Positions 10,701 through 20,386 of a DNA stretch of 64,000 nucleotides are shown here, in pieces (within the stretch, counting starts at the first letter, position 1; every line of letters starts with the position of its first letter). Below the pieces are notes generated by a model, which saw only the letters and a program-made list of their open reading frames with translations, was not told the origin of the DNA and made no database searches. Both the position numbers and the translations under genes were made by a program. The stretch comes from Xenorhabdus sp014467285 (lineage in GTDB: Bacteria; Pseudomonadota; Gammaproteobacteria; Enterobacterales; Enterobacteriaceae), in NCBI RefSeq assembly GCF_014467285.1, contig NZ_NKHR01000019.1, positions 1 to 64,000 of the forward strand, in the 5' to 3' direction.

Positions 10701-13700
10701 ATCGGCATACCGAGTGCCAACCGCAACCGGCGGGAAATCGAGCCGCTGATCGGCTTCTTTGTTAATACCTTGGCATTGCGCATTGATTTGTCCGGTACAC
10801 CGGATATGGTCACACTGCTCCGGCATGTGCGGCAGACGACACTGGGCGCACAGGAACATCAGGATCTGCCTTTCGAGCAGGTGGTTGAGATCGTACAACC
10901 GCCCCGCAGACCGGAACATACTCCGCTATTTCAAGTGATGTTCGCTTGGCAGGAGAGTGACACAGAAGAGTGGCAACTACCGGGATTAGCGGTGACGCCA
11001 GTCGTACAGGGATACGATATCGCTAAATTCGATCTGCAACTGGAATTAACGGAAAAGGCAGGTGAGGTTGTTGGGGAATTGAATTATTCTTCTGCCCTGT
11101 TCGACCCTGAAACGATTGAAAGACAGGTCGGATATTTGCTGGCCCTATTGCGGGCGATGGTGAGCCATCCTCAACAATCCGTCACGACCGTAGATATTTT
11201 GTCATCCACTGAGCGGACATTATTGCTGGAAACCTGGAATGCGACTGAAACCCCGTATCCTGAGCAGCTATGCATTCATCAGTTGATTGAACAACAGGTA
11301 GAAAAAACGCCTGACGCCACAGCGTTGGTGTATGAAGGACAGACCCTGAGTTATGCCGAATTGAATGCTGATGCTAATCGGCTGGCCCATCAACTGATTG
11401 CATTGGGAATCGCGCCGGATCAGCGGGTGGCGATCTGCATGGCAAGCTCACCGGCACGGGTAGTGGGGTTGTTGGCGGCGCTGAAAGCCGGTGGCGCCTA
11501 TGTGCCGTTGGACCCGGCTTATCCGGGGGAACGTCTGGCGCATATCCTGAATGATGCGGCCCCCTCAATAATATTGGCTGATGAGACCGGACGGCTAGCG
11601 TTGGACGAGGAAGCGCTGGCCGGGCTGACTCTGCTTGATCCGAATACCTTGCCTGATCAACCGGACAGCAACCCGCAAGTACCGGCGTTGACTTCCCGTC
11701 ATCTGGCCTATGTGATTTACACCTCCGGCTCTACTGGCGTGCCTAAAGGGGTGATGGTTGAACATCGGGGGTTGGTCAATCTTATTCGGGATAAAATTGT
11801 CCAGTTTGATATTCAGTCCGGTGACCGGGTATTGCAGTTCGCTTCATTTGGTTTCGATGCCAGTGTTTGGGAAACCATGATGGCGCTGACCAGTGGAGCC
11901 AGTTTGGTTGTTCCGGCTGACACGGTTCGTCAAGATCCGCGACGCCTCTGGCATTATCTGGAAGAGCAGGCGGTGACGCACGCTTGTTTGACTCCGGCTT
12001 TGCTGCGGGATGGGGTTGATTTACCGGCGCTGACGATAAAACCGACCGTGATACTGGGCGGTGAAGCACCCAGCCCGGCGCTGCTCCAGACATTGAGCCG
12101 CCAGGCCACGCTGTTCAATGCCTATGGCCCGACAGAAATTACCGTGTGTGCCACTCACTGGCGTTGTCCGTCAAACTATACCGATGCCTTGGCGCCTATT
12201 GGGCGTCCGACGGCGAATACCCGGATTTATCTGCTGGATGACTATGGGCAGCCGGTGCCATTGGGGGCAGTGGGGGAGTTGTATATTGGTGGTGCGGGTG
12301 TGACGCGCGGCTATCTCAATCTCCCTGAGCTGACTGACGAACGTTTTCTGGCTGATCCGTTTAGTGATGCAATTGACGCGAGAATGTATCGTACCGGGGA
12401 TTTGGCCCGTTATTTGCCGGATGGCAATCTGGTGTTTGTTGGCCGTAATGACCAGCAGGTGAAAATCCGTGGATTTCGGATTGAGCCGGGAGAAATCGAA
12501 GCCCGGTTGACAGAATATCCTGCGGTGCGCGAAGCGTGGGTGCTAGCGCGGGGTGATGGGCAGGACAAACGTTTGATCGCCTACGTTGTGGCGGAAGAAG
12601 ACAACGAATTGGCTGCCCGTTTGCGTGAACATCTGAGTGCTATTTTGCCGGATTATATGGTGCCGGCGGCTTTTGTGCGTCTGGACGCCTTCCCGCTGAC
12701 GCCAAACGGCAAGCTGGATCGGCGAGCGTTGCCGGTGCCGGATCAGAATGCCTTTGCCCGTCAGGTTTACCAAGCGCCGCAAGGGGAAATTGAGACTGCG
12801 CTCGCCACTATCTGGAGTGAATTGCTGGAGGTTGAGCAGATTAGCCGGCACGACAGCTTCTTTGCGCTGGGTGGTCACTCGTTGCTCGCTGTGCGGATGA
12901 TTGAACACTTGCGGCGTAGGGGGCTGGGCGTATCGGTCCAAACGCTATTCGAACATCCGACACTCAGTGTTTTGGCCCAGTCTCTGGCGCAACATTGTGA
13001 AATCAGGGTACCTGACAACCGAATTACACCGGATACTATTGCGCTGACGCCAGAAATGTTGCCGTTGATTGAGCTGACTCAGCCTGAGATTGACCGCATA
13101 GTTGAACAAGTGCCGGGCGGGATTGCCAACATTCAGGATATCTATGCCCTGTCACCGCTACAGGATGGCATTTTATTCCACCATTTGCTGGCAAACGAAG
13201 GCGATCCTTATCTGCTGATAACCCAACAGGCTTTTGTGGATCGGTCTTTGTTGGACCGTTATCTGGCCGCGGTTCAACAGGTGGTCGACCGCCATGATAT
13301 TTTGCGTACCGCGTTTATCTGGGAGGGCTTATCAGCTCCGGCTCAGGTGGTTTGTCGTCAGGTTCCCTTATTTATCACAGAATTGACACTCAATCCGGCT
13401 GACGGATCGATCAGTGACCAGCTGGCCCAACGCTTTGATCCGCGCCGGCATCGTATTGACCTGAATCAGGCTCCGTTGCTGCGCTTTGTCATTGCTCAGG
13501 ATTCTGATGGCCGCTGGATCCTGCTGCAACTATTACATCACCTGATTGGCGACCATACCACACTGGAAGTGATGAACAGCGAAGTGCAGGCCTATCTTAC
13601 CGGACGGGGAGACAGTTTGCCGGCTTCGACACCTTTCCGTCATCTGGTGGCGCAGGCCCGGTTGGGCTCCGACCAGTCAGAACATACCCGTTTCTTTACC

Positions 13701-16700
13701 GATATGCTGGCGGCGGTGGATGAGCCGACGTTGCCGTTCGGCTTGACGGAAATTCGCCATGACGGCTCGCAGGTGACGGAATCGCACAGAATGCTGACGC
13801 CTGCACTGAATAACCGTCTGCGTAATCAGGCCCGGCGTTTGGGCGTTAGTGTGGCGGCGCTGTGCCATTTGGCTTGGGCGCAGGTGTTGTCGCGTACCAG
13901 TGGTCAGAAGCAAGTGGTATTTGGCACGGTGCTGTTTGGGCGTATGCAGGCTGGCGAAGGCGCCGACAATGGCATGGGGCTATTTATTAATACCCTGCCG
14001 TTGCGGTTGGATATGGATGAAACCCCGGTGCAGGAGAGTGTACAGGCCGCCCATACCCGATTGGCGGGATTACTGGCGCATGAACATGCCTCACTGGCGC
14101 TGGCTCAACGTTGCAGTGGAGTAGCCAGTGGGACGCCGCTGTTCAATGCGCTGCTGAATTACCGGCATAATACCCAGCCGGTTACGTCGGATGAAATCAT
14201 CAGCGGAATTGAATTCCTTGGGGCACAGGAACGGACCAACTACCCGTTTGTGTTGTCGGTAGAGGATGGGGGTTCCGATTTGGGGCTGACTGCTCAGGTA
14301 GTACAACCCTTTGATCCGGCAAGGATATGCGGTTATATGCAGCAAGCGCTGGAAAGTCTGGCAGAGGCGCTTGAACAGGTACCGGAAACACCGGTACAGA
14401 TGTTGGAAATCCTGCCGGAAACTGAGCGCACATTGTTGCTGAAAACCTGGAATGCGACTGAAACAACCTATCCTGACCAACTGTGCATTCATCAATTGTT
14501 TGAACAACAGGTGGAGAATGCCCCGGATGCGACAGCGTTGGTCTATGAAAACCAATCCTTTAGCTATGCGGAATTGAATACCCGTGCTAACCGGCTGGCG
14601 CATCAGCTTATCGCACTGGGTGTTATGCCGGATCAACGGGTAGCGATTTGTGTGGCAAGTTCACCGGCACGGATAGTGGGACTGTTGGCAATATTGAAAG
14701 CGGGGGGTGCCTACGTGCCGCTGGATCCTGCTTATCCGGGTGAACGTCTGATTCATATTTTGACCGATGCTGCACCGACTATTTTGTTAGCAGATAATAC
14801 CGGACGTTCAGCACTAAATGAGCAAATGCTTTCGCAGTATGTTGTTCTTGATCCGAATTCATCACCTGAACAGTCGGACACCGATCAACCAGATAATAAC
14901 CCACACGTTGCTGAGTTGACCTCCTGTCATCTGGCTTATGTGATTTACACCTCCGGCTCGACCGGTACGCCAAAAGGGGTGATGGTTGAACATTGTGGGC
15001 TGGTCAATCTTATCCGGGATAAAATCGCCCAGTTCGCCGTTCATTCCCATAGCCGGATGTTGCAATTCGCTTCATTTGGTTTCGATGCCAGTGTCTGGGA
15101 AATCATGATGGCATTAGGCAGTGGCGCCAGTCTGGTTATTCCTGACAATGCCATTCGTCAGGACCCGCGCCATCTCTGGCATTATCTGGAAGATCAATCG
15201 GTAACCCACGCTTGTTTGACACCCGCGCTGCTGCGGGATGGCACTGATTTACCGGCGATGACCATCAAACCAACATTAATACTGGGCGGTGAGGTTCCCA
15301 GTGTGGCCTTGCTCCAGACACTGAGCGGCCGGGCAACGGTATTCAACGCCTATGGCCCGACAGAAATCACCGTTTGCGCCAGCGCCTGGCGTTGTCCATC
15401 AGACTATCAGGGGGGATTCATTCCGATTGGACGGCCGACGGCCAATACCCGGATTTATCTGCTGGATGCCCTCTGTCAGCCAGTGCCTTTGGGAACGGTG
15501 GGTGAGCTGTATATTGGGGGGGCTGGTGTGGCTCGTGGCTATCTCAATCGTCCTGAACTGACCAAAAAACGTTTCCTTGCTGATCCGTTTAGTAACGCAG
15601 CTAATGCACGGATGTATCGCACCGGGGATTTGGTTCGCTACCTGCCGGACGGCAATCTGGTATTTGTTGGCCGTAATGATCAGCAGATTAAGATCCGTGG
15701 TTTCCGGATTGAACCGGGGGAAATTGAAGCTCGGTTGATAGAACATGCCGTGGTACGTGAAGCGCAGGTATTGGCGCTGGGTGACGGGCAGGACAAACGT
15801 CTGGTTGCCTATGTAGTGACAAATAATGTAGTGGCAGAAACGGATGACGGGATGGTTAACCGTCTGCGTGAACATTTGAGCGCGTCATTGCCTGATTACA
15901 TGGTACCGGCGGCTTTTGTACGACTGGACGCATTCCCGGTGACATCTAATGGCAAACTAGATCGCCGGGCGCTACCAGCGCCGGGGGAGGAAGCCTTTGC
16001 GCGCCAGATTTACGCGGCGCCACAAGGGGAAATAGAAACCTCACTTGCTGTTATTTGGCATGACTTACTGGGCATTGAGAAAATAAGTCGGTATGACAGC
16101 TTTTTTGCATTGGGTGGTCATTCATTGCTCGCAGTGCGCATGGTCGAACGTTTGCGTAATCTGGGTCTTACACTGGCAGTACGTGACCTGTTCCAATCTC
16201 CCGTACTGTCTGAACTTGCTCAAACCTTGAAACTGAATCAGGGCGAATGTGTGCCTGCCAACGTCATTACGCCAGCAACGACGAAGCTGACACCGGAAAT
16301 GTTACCGTTGATTGATCTCACTCAGCTTGAGATTGATCACATCATCAAACAGATACCGGGTGGGATTACCAATATTCAGGATATCTATGCGTTATCGCCG
16401 TTACAGGACGGTATTCTGTTCCACCATCTATTGGCAAACGAAGGTGATCCATATTTGCTGGCTGGTCAGATGGCTTTTGCTGATAGGCCTCTGTTGGATC
16501 GTTATCTGGCTGCGGTTCAACAGGTGATTGACCGACATGACATCCTGCGTACCGCTTTTATCTGGGAAGGTTTATCTGTTCCTGCTCAGGTGGTTTGCCG
16601 TCAAGTGCAATTATCGGTAACTGAATTGACGCTGGATCCCGTTGACGGGCCAGTCAATGACCAGTTAGCACAACATTTTGATCCGCGTCGGTATCGTATT

Positions 16701-19700
16701 GATTTGGGACAGGCACCGTTATTGCGCTTTGTCGTGGCGCCGGAGACCGATGGCCGCTGGATTGTACTGCAATTGATGCATCATCTGATTGGTGATCATA
16801 CCGCGCTGGATGTGATGAGCAACGAAGTTCAGGCCTATCTTGATGGACAGCTTGACGGACAGGAAAGCAACCTACCTGCACCGGCACCTTTCCGCAATTT
16901 AGTGGCGCAGGCTCGGCTGGGAGTCAGTCAGGAGCAGCATATTCGCTTCTTTACCGACATGTTGGCTGAGGTCGATGAGCCTACGTTGCCGTTCGGATTG
17001 ACAGAGGTTCATCATGATGGCTCGCAAATGACAGAATCACACCGGATGTTGACCGCGGAGCTGAATGACCGCTTACGCGGTCAGGCCCGGCGTCTGGGCG
17101 TTAGCTTAGCCGCTTTGTGTCATCTGGCCTGGGCGCAGGTGTTGTCGCGTACCAGCGGACAGGAACAAGTGGTATTCGGCACGGTATTATTCGGGCGCAT
17201 GGCCGCCGGTGAAGGTGCAGACAATGGCATGGGACTGTTTATCAATACCTTACCGCTACAGCTGGATATGGATGATACCTCGGTACAGGACAGTGTACAG
17301 GCGGCACATCGTCGGCTGGCGGGATTGTTGACACATGAACATGCGTCACTGGCACTGGCTCAACGTTGCAGTGGGGTGCAAGGTGGAACCCCACTGTTCA
17401 GTACCTTGCTGAACTATCGGCACAACGCATTGCCGACGGCTTCGAATGAAATTATGGACGGTGTTGAATTCCTTGGCGCACAGGAGCGAACTAACTATCC
17501 GTTTACGCTATCAGTGGAAGATTTTGGTGAAGCGTTGGGTTTAACCGCGCAAATTGTCCAGCCATTTGATCCGGAGCAGGTATGTGGTTATATGCAGCAA
17601 GCGCTGGAAAGTTTGGTGAAGGCGCTTGAACAGGCTCCGGAAACGCCGGTACGGATGCTGGAAATCCTGCCTGAGGCAGAGAGGGGTTTGCTGCTGAAAA
17701 CCTGGAACGCGACTGAAATAGCGTATCCTGACCAACTGTGCATTCATCAACTGTTTGAACAACAAGTGGGAAAAAAACCTGATGCCACGGCGTTGGTCTA
17801 TGAAGAGCAAGCCTTCAGTTATGCGGAGCTGAACGGCTGTGCTAACCGACTGGCTCATCAATTAATTGAACTGGGTGTGCAGCCTGATCAACGAGTGGCG
17901 ATTTGTGTGAAGCGTTCACCATCAAGGATAGCGGGGCTATTGGCAGTACTGAAAGCAGGTGGCGCTTACGTACCTCTGGATCCTTCCTATCCGGCTGATC
18001 GTCTGGCGTATATGCTGAATGATGCCGCTCCGTTGGTGATACTGGCGGATAATACCGGGCGTGCCGCACTGGGTGAAGAAGCACTGGCGAAATTAACTGT
18101 ACTTGACCCGAATACCCTGCCTGACCAGCCGGACAACAATCAACCGGACAGTAATCCGCAGGTTCCTGCGTTAACTTCACGGCATCTGGCCTATGTGATT
18201 TATACTTCCGGCTCAACCGGTATGCCGAAAGGCGTGATGGTTGAACATCGTGGGCTGGTCAACCTTATCCGGGATAAAATCAGCCAGTTTGACATTCATC
18301 CCCAGAGCCGAATGTTGCAATTCGCTTCATTTGGTTTCGATGCCAGCGTCTGGGAAATCATGATGGCATTGTGTGGTGGCGCCACTTTGGATATTCCTGC
18401 CGACACGGTTCGTCAGAACCCGCTTCGCCTCTGGCATTATCTGGAAGAACAGTCGGTGACTCATGCCTGCCTGACACCGGCTCTGTTGAGGGATGGTGCG
18501 GATTTACCGGAGATAAACATAAGACCAACATTGATACTGGGCGGTGAAGCGCCCAGTGCGGCGCTGTTTCAGGCACTGCGTGGCCGGGCTACGCTGTTCA
18601 ATGCTTATGGCCCGACAGAAATCACGATATGTGCCACCACCTGGCGTTGTCAGGCAGATTATACAGATGTATTAATTCCTATCGGACGTCCGACGGCTAA
18701 CACCTGTGTTTATCTGCTGGATGCCTGCGGCCAGCCGGTTCCGTTGGGAGCGGTAGGAGAATTGTATCTTGGTGGTGATGGTGTAGCGCGTGGCTATCTC
18801 AACCGTCCTGATCTGACCACTGAACGTTTTCTGGCTGACCCGTTTAGCCAGACACCGGATGCACGGATGTACCGAACCGGGGATTTGGCCCGCTACTTGC
18901 CGGATGGCAACCTGATATTTATTGGCCGTAATGACCAGCAAGTTAAAATCCGGGGATTCCGTATTGAACCGGGAGAGATCGAAGCCCGGCTGATGGAGTA
19001 CCCGGCGGTGCGTGAAGCTATCGTACTGGCCTTGGGGGATGAACAGGATAAACGTTTGGTGGCTTATGTGGTGGCGCCAGCGGATGATGGATTGGCTACC
19101 TGTTTGTATAGCCATCTGAGCGCGTCATTGCCTGACTACATGGTGCCGGCAGCTTTTGTACGTCTGGACGCACTTCCGCTGACCCCTAATGGTAAGCTGG
19201 ATCGCCGGGCACTGCCGGAGCCTGATCAGAATGCCTTTTCTCATCAAACCTATGAAGCGCCGCAGGGAGAGATTGAGATCGCGTTGGCCACTATCTGGCG
19301 TGAATTGCTGGAGGTTGAACAAATAGGCCGGTATGACAATTTCTTTGCGTTGGGTGGACACTCGCTGCTCGCTATGCGGATGATAAACCTTGCCGCAGGT
19401 CGTGGTTTGATGTGTACATTGAATAACCTATTCCAATTCCCTGTGCTGGCTGAACTGGTATCAAAAATCACATTAGATCCACTGTCTCAGCCGCAAAGCA
19501 GTGCGATACCTGTGCGGCCATCCGGAATGGAACCGCCGCTATTCTTTGTGCCCAGCGGCATGAATGATTACTCCTATATCTTTGGATTAGCTCAACATAT
19601 TCAGTCAGATTATCCGATTTATGCTTTGCCCTGGCCGTCCATCAATGAAGAGCCCGTATCGGCTATTGAAGCGTTGGCCGCCAAAATGATCACTTTTATG

Positions 19701-20348
19701 AAGGCGGTTCAACCGGAAGGCCAATACCGGATCTACGGTTATTCTTCTGGTGGTGTACTGGCTTATGCCATTGCCCAGCAACTTTTGAACGCGGGTGAGA
19801 CCGTCGATTTCCTGGGTTTGATTGATACGCCAGCCCCTCACTACTTCAAGCAGCTGGTTATTCAACCGAAACTCCAGTTTCTTGCTGAACTGGCAAAACA
19901 GTCGGGCGAGGAACATGCAGAGGAGATTGCGGTATTGCATCAGAGAATCGATAAACTGAATTTGGTGCAATTTATTGCCGCGGCGCAGGAACTGGATCTA
20001 TACCCGGCAAACCTGCATCCTGACTTGATCGCAAGACGTTGGGAACAGATGGTAAATTATATGCAAATGGTCAAAGAATATGAACCACAAACATTGGCGA
20101 TAACGCTTCATCAGTTTTATGCGAGAGAACCTTATCCGGAGATCCCTTTCGTTACGGAAACCATATTACCCTCCCTGAGTATGGAACCATCGTTAGGCTG
20201 GAAGCAGGTTGTGCCTGACTCTTTGCTGCGGCTAACATCTGTACCGGGTGACCACTTTAGCCTGATGGAGGATAGTGAAAATAAAACCATTTTGGCTAAA
20301 ACCTTAAGTATGGCGTTGGCAATGAATTGTGAAGCAGAGGCGGTGTAA
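4785..20348 (+). CDS. gxpS: five-module nonribosomal peptide synthetase, GxpS-like
   Basis: This 5187-residue enzyme assembles a pentapeptide in the cytoplasm. Domains by rough residue: A1 24-530, T1 (Ser572), dual C/E2 630-1075 (HHLIGDH at 791-797), A2 1092-1590, T2 (Ser1643), LCL C3 1702-2140 (HHIVSDG at 1836-1842), A3 2148-2650, T3 (Ser2699), C/E4 2760-3205 (HH at 2918), A4 3218-3735, T4 (Ser3780), C/E5 3835-4290 (HH at 3999), A5 4305-4800, T5 (Ser4860), TE 4915-5180 (GYSSGG, Ser4987). The three C/E domains carry the N-terminal FHHLL(A)xxGD motif of dual epimerising condensation domains, predicting configuration D-L-D-D-L. That is the pattern of GameXPeptide cyclo(vLflL). By alignment to GrsA the A1 pocket reads DAFWLGATFK (Val-like); A2-A4 read DAWCIGAVCK and A5 DAWCIGAICK (Leu/Phe-type, inferred). 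There is no loading C domain and no MbtH gene nearby. Start ATG follows GAGGTAG. Confidence 0.85.
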   Translation: MKDSITSKENTFRVGVLESWNATETPYPEQLCIHQLFEQQVEKTPAAIALIAGDQTLSYAELNTRANWLACQLIEQGICLGDHVAILLERSIELVVAQLAILKAGAVYVPVDPNVPDERKNWLINDCAAKLLLTDMQTEISAELVIPRLRLTCETEPIREKEHHNLDLLGVSAGPAYIMYTSGSTGIPKGVIVPHRAVVRLVINNGYADIEPNDRIAFAANPAFDASTFEVWAPLLNGAALVVIDHTTLLTPRDFVQTLQVHRITVLWMSVGLFNRLAAELSPVLPQLKILLVGGDVLDPHVIAQVLCKNPPQKLLNAYGPSEGTTFTTTYHIHTLTSGTTSIPIGRPIANTRIYLLDADGQPVPSGMTGEIYIGGDGVACGYLNRPELTAERFLTDPFSDKPNAHMYRTGDLARYLPDGNLEFLGRNDQQVKIRGFRIEPGEIEARLVEYPAIREAVVLALGEEQDKQLVAYVLTQESDGLAARLREYLSARLPDYMVPVAFVRLDEFPLTSNGKLDRRALPAPGEDAFARQIYEAPLGEMEIILATLWRELLGIERISRHDSFFALGGHSLLGVRMIERLHNLGLTLAASNLFQRPVLSELAQTLEQHQTVVVPPNVITSTTTVLTPAMLPLIDLTQSEIDHIVEQVPGGIANVQDIYALSPLQDGILFHHLLAKKGDPYLLAYPMIFADRALLDRYLAAVQQVVDRHDILRTAFIWQGLSVPAQVVWRQAPLSVTELLLNPADGLVGEQLAHRFDPRQYRFDLSQAPLLRFMVAQETDGRWHVLQLQHHLIGDHTTMEVMHREVQVCLAGQDDNLPAPLPFRNLVAQARLNVNQAEHTRFFTDMLADVDEPTLPFGLTEVHRDGSQVTQSHRMLSPELNDRLRQQAKRLGVSVATLCHLAWAQVLSQTSGQNKVVFGTVLFGRMAAGEGADSGMGLFINTLPLRLDIDDTPVHDSVRLAQSRLAGLLDYEHASLALAQRCSGVAGGTSLFSALLNYRHNEQPLIPHEIVPGIEFLGEQERTNYPFVLSVEDGGSTLGLTAQVVQPFEPDRVCGYMQQALTSLAEALERSPETPVRALNILPETERALLLETWNATETPYPEQLCIHQLFEQQVEKTPDTTALVYEGQTLSYAELNTDANRLAHQLIALGIAPDQRVAICMASSSARVVGLLAVLKAGGAYVPLDPAYPGERLAHILNDAASSILLADETGRIALGGEALAGLTLLDPNTLPDQPDSNPQVPALTSRHLAYVIYTSGSTGVPKGVMVEHRGLVNLIRDKIVQFDIQSGDRVLQFASFGFDASVWETMMALTSGASLVIPADTVRQDPHRLWHYLEEQAVTHACLTPALLRDGVDLPALTIKPTVILGGEAPSPALLQTLSRQATLFNAYGPTEITVCATHWRCPSNYTDALAPIGRPTANTRIYLLDDYGQPVPLGAVGELYIGGAGVTRGYLNLPELTDERFLADPFSDATDARMYRTGDLARYLPDGNLVFVGRNDQQVKIRGFRIEPGEIEARLTEYPAVREAWVLALGEGQDKRLIAYVVAEEDNGLAARLREHLSAILPDYMVPVAFVRLDAFPLTPNGKLDRQALPVPEQNAFARQVYVAPQGETETALAAIWSELLGIEQISRYDNFFALGGHSLLAVRVMNRIAAFGVELPLVALFTSPSLAAFAERICAQRNEGRDRLSEIIPVPRDSDNNSALPLSFAQQRLWFLAQFDGVSDTYHIPLALHLRGQLNITAWQQALNRLFARHEALRSVFIMANGQPQVELLPAELGLPVKQYDLRNAPEVDEQLKLLCVQEAETPFDLTHGPLIRCALIQRADEDYVFLLTQHHIVSDGWSLGILKSELSALYSAYLNKQPDPLPSLVIQYPDYAAWQRKVFSGEGLRAQSDYWRRTLADAPVLLELPTDRPRPSRQLFTGGRIPVQIDATLVQALKQLGQRHGTTLFMTLLTAWAALLSRLSGQDDLVIGIPSANRNRREIEPLIGFFVNTLALRIDLSGTPDMVTLLRHVRQTTLGAQEHQDLPFEQVVEIVQPPRRPEHTPLFQVMFAWQESDTEEWQLPGLAVTPVVQGYDIAKFDLQLELTEKAGEVVGELNYSSALFDPETIERQVGYLLALLRAMVSHPQQSVTTVDILSSTERTLLLETWNATETPYPEQLCIHQLIEQQVEKTPDATALVYEGQTLSYAELNADANRLAHQLIALGIAPDQRVAICMASSPARVVGLLAALKAGGAYVPLDPAYPGERLAHILNDAAPSIILADETGRLALDEEALAGLTLLDPNTLPDQPDSNPQVPALTSRHLAYVIYTSGSTGVPKGVMVEHRGLVNLIRDKIVQFDIQSGDRVLQFASFGFDASVWETMMALTSGASLVVPADTVRQDPRRLWHYLEEQAVTHACLTPALLRDGVDLPALTIKPTVILGGEAPSPALLQTLSRQATLFNAYGPTEITVCATHWRCPSNYTDALAPIGRPTANTRIYLLDDYGQPVPLGAVGELYIGGAGVTRGYLNLPELTDERFLADPFSDAIDARMYRTGDLARYLPDGNLVFVGRNDQQVKIRGFRIEPGEIEARLTEYPAVREAWVLARGDGQDKRLIAYVVAEEDNELAARLREHLSAILPDYMVPAAFVRLDAFPLTPNGKLDRRALPVPDQNAFARQVYQAPQGEIETALATIWSELLEVEQISRHDSFFALGGHSLLAVRMIEHLRRRGLGVSVQTLFEHPTLSVLAQSLAQHCEIRVPDNRITPDTIALTPEMLPLIELTQPEIDRIVEQVPGGIANIQDIYALSPLQDGILFHHLLANEGDPYLLITQQAFVDRSLLDRYLAAVQQVVDRHDILRTAFIWEGLSAPAQVVCRQVPLFITELTLNPADGSISDQLAQRFDPRRHRIDLNQAPLLRFVIAQDSDGRWILLQLLHHLIGDHTTLEVMNSEVQAYLTGRGDSLPASTPFRHLVAQARLGSDQSEHTRFFTDMLAAVDEPTLPFGLTEIRHDGSQVTESHRMLTPALNNRLRNQARRLGVSVAALCHLAWAQVLSRTSGQKQVVFGTVLFGRMQAGEGADNGMGLFINTLPLRLDMDETPVQESVQAAHTRLAGLLAHEHASLALAQRCSGVASGTPLFNALLNYRHNTQPVTSDEIISGIEFLGAQERTNYPFVLSVEDGGSDLGLTAQVVQPFDPARICGYMQQALESLAEALEQVPETPVQMLEILPETERTLLLKTWNATETTYPDQLCIHQLFEQQVENAPDATALVYENQSFSYAELNTRANRLAHQLIALGVMPDQRVAICVASSPARIVGLLAILKAGGAYVPLDPAYPGERLIHILTDAAPTILLADNTGRSALNEQMLSQYVVLDPNSSPEQSDTDQPDNNPHVAELTSCHLAYVIYTSGSTGTPKGVMVEHCGLVNLIRDKIAQFAVHSHSRMLQFASFGFDASVWEIMMALGSGASLVIPDNAIRQDPRHLWHYLEDQSVTHACLTPALLRDGTDLPAMTIKPTLILGGEVPSVALLQTLSGRATVFNAYGPTEITVCASAWRCPSDYQGGFIPIGRPTANTRIYLLDALCQPVPLGTVGELYIGGAGVARGYLNRPELTKKRFLADPFSNAANARMYRTGDLVRYLPDGNLVFVGRNDQQIKIRGFRIEPGEIEARLIEHAVVREAQVLALGDGQDKRLVAYVVTNNVVAETDDGMVNRLREHLSASLPDYMVPAAFVRLDAFPVTSNGKLDRRALPAPGEEAFARQIYAAPQGEIETSLAVIWHDLLGIEKISRYDSFFALGGHSLLAVRMVERLRNLGLTLAVRDLFQSPVLSELAQTLKLNQGECVPANVITPATTKLTPEMLPLIDLTQLEIDHIIKQIPGGITNIQDIYALSPLQDGILFHHLLANEGDPYLLAGQMAFADRPLLDRYLAAVQQVIDRHDILRTAFIWEGLSVPAQVVCRQVQLSVTELTLDPVDGPVNDQLAQHFDPRRYRIDLGQAPLLRFVVAPETDGRWIVLQLMHHLIGDHTALDVMSNEVQAYLDGQLDGQESNLPAPAPFRNLVAQARLGVSQEQHIRFFTDMLAEVDEPTLPFGLTEVHHDGSQMTESHRMLTAELNDRLRGQARRLGVSLAALCHLAWAQVLSRTSGQEQVVFGTVLFGRMAAGEGADNGMGLFINTLPLQLDMDDTSVQDSVQAAHRRLAGLLTHEHASLALAQRCSGVQGGTPLFSTLLNYRHNALPTASNEIMDGVEFLGAQERTNYPFTLSVEDFGEALGLTAQIVQPFDPEQVCGYMQQALESLVKALEQAPETPVRMLEILPEAERGLLLKTWNATEIAYPDQLCIHQLFEQQVGKKPDATALVYEEQAFSYAELNGCANRLAHQLIELGVQPDQRVAICVKRSPSRIAGLLAVLKAGGAYVPLDPSYPADRLAYMLNDAAPLVILADNTGRAALGEEALAKLTVLDPNTLPDQPDNNQPDSNPQVPALTSRHLAYVIYTSGSTGMPKGVMVEHRGLVNLIRDKISQFDIHPQSRMLQFASFGFDASVWEIMMALCGGATLDIPADTVRQNPLRLWHYLEEQSVTHACLTPALLRDGADLPEINIRPTLILGGEAPSAALFQALRGRATLFNAYGPTEITICATTWRCQADYTDVLIPIGRPTANTCVYLLDACGQPVPLGAVGELYLGGDGVARGYLNRPDLTTERFLADPFSQTPDARMYRTGDLARYLPDGNLIFIGRNDQQVKIRGFRIEPGEIEARLMEYPAVREAIVLALGDEQDKRLVAYVVAPADDGLATCLYSHLSASLPDYMVPAAFVRLDALPLTPNGKLDRRALPEPDQNAFSHQTYEAPQGEIEIALATIWRELLEVEQIGRYDNFFALGGHSLLAMRMINLAAGRGLMCTLNNLFQFPVLAELVSKITLDPLSQPQSSAIPVRPSGMEPPLFFVPSGMNDYSYIFGLAQHIQSDYPIYALPWPSINEEPVSAIEALAAKMITFMKAVQPEGQYRIYGYSSGGVLAYAIAQQLLNAGETVDFLGLIDTPAPHYFKQLVIQPKLQFLAELAKQSGEEHAEEIAVLHQRIDKLNLVQFIAAAQELDLYPANLHPDLIARRWEQMVNYMQMVKEYEPQTLAITLHQFYAREPYPEIPFVTETILPSLSMEPSLGWKQVVPDSLLRLTSVPGDHFSLMEDSENKTILAKTLSMALAMNCEAEAV

Positions 20349-20386
20349 TGTCAGTGGTATTGCAGAAATAGCAAGCGATTATTGAC

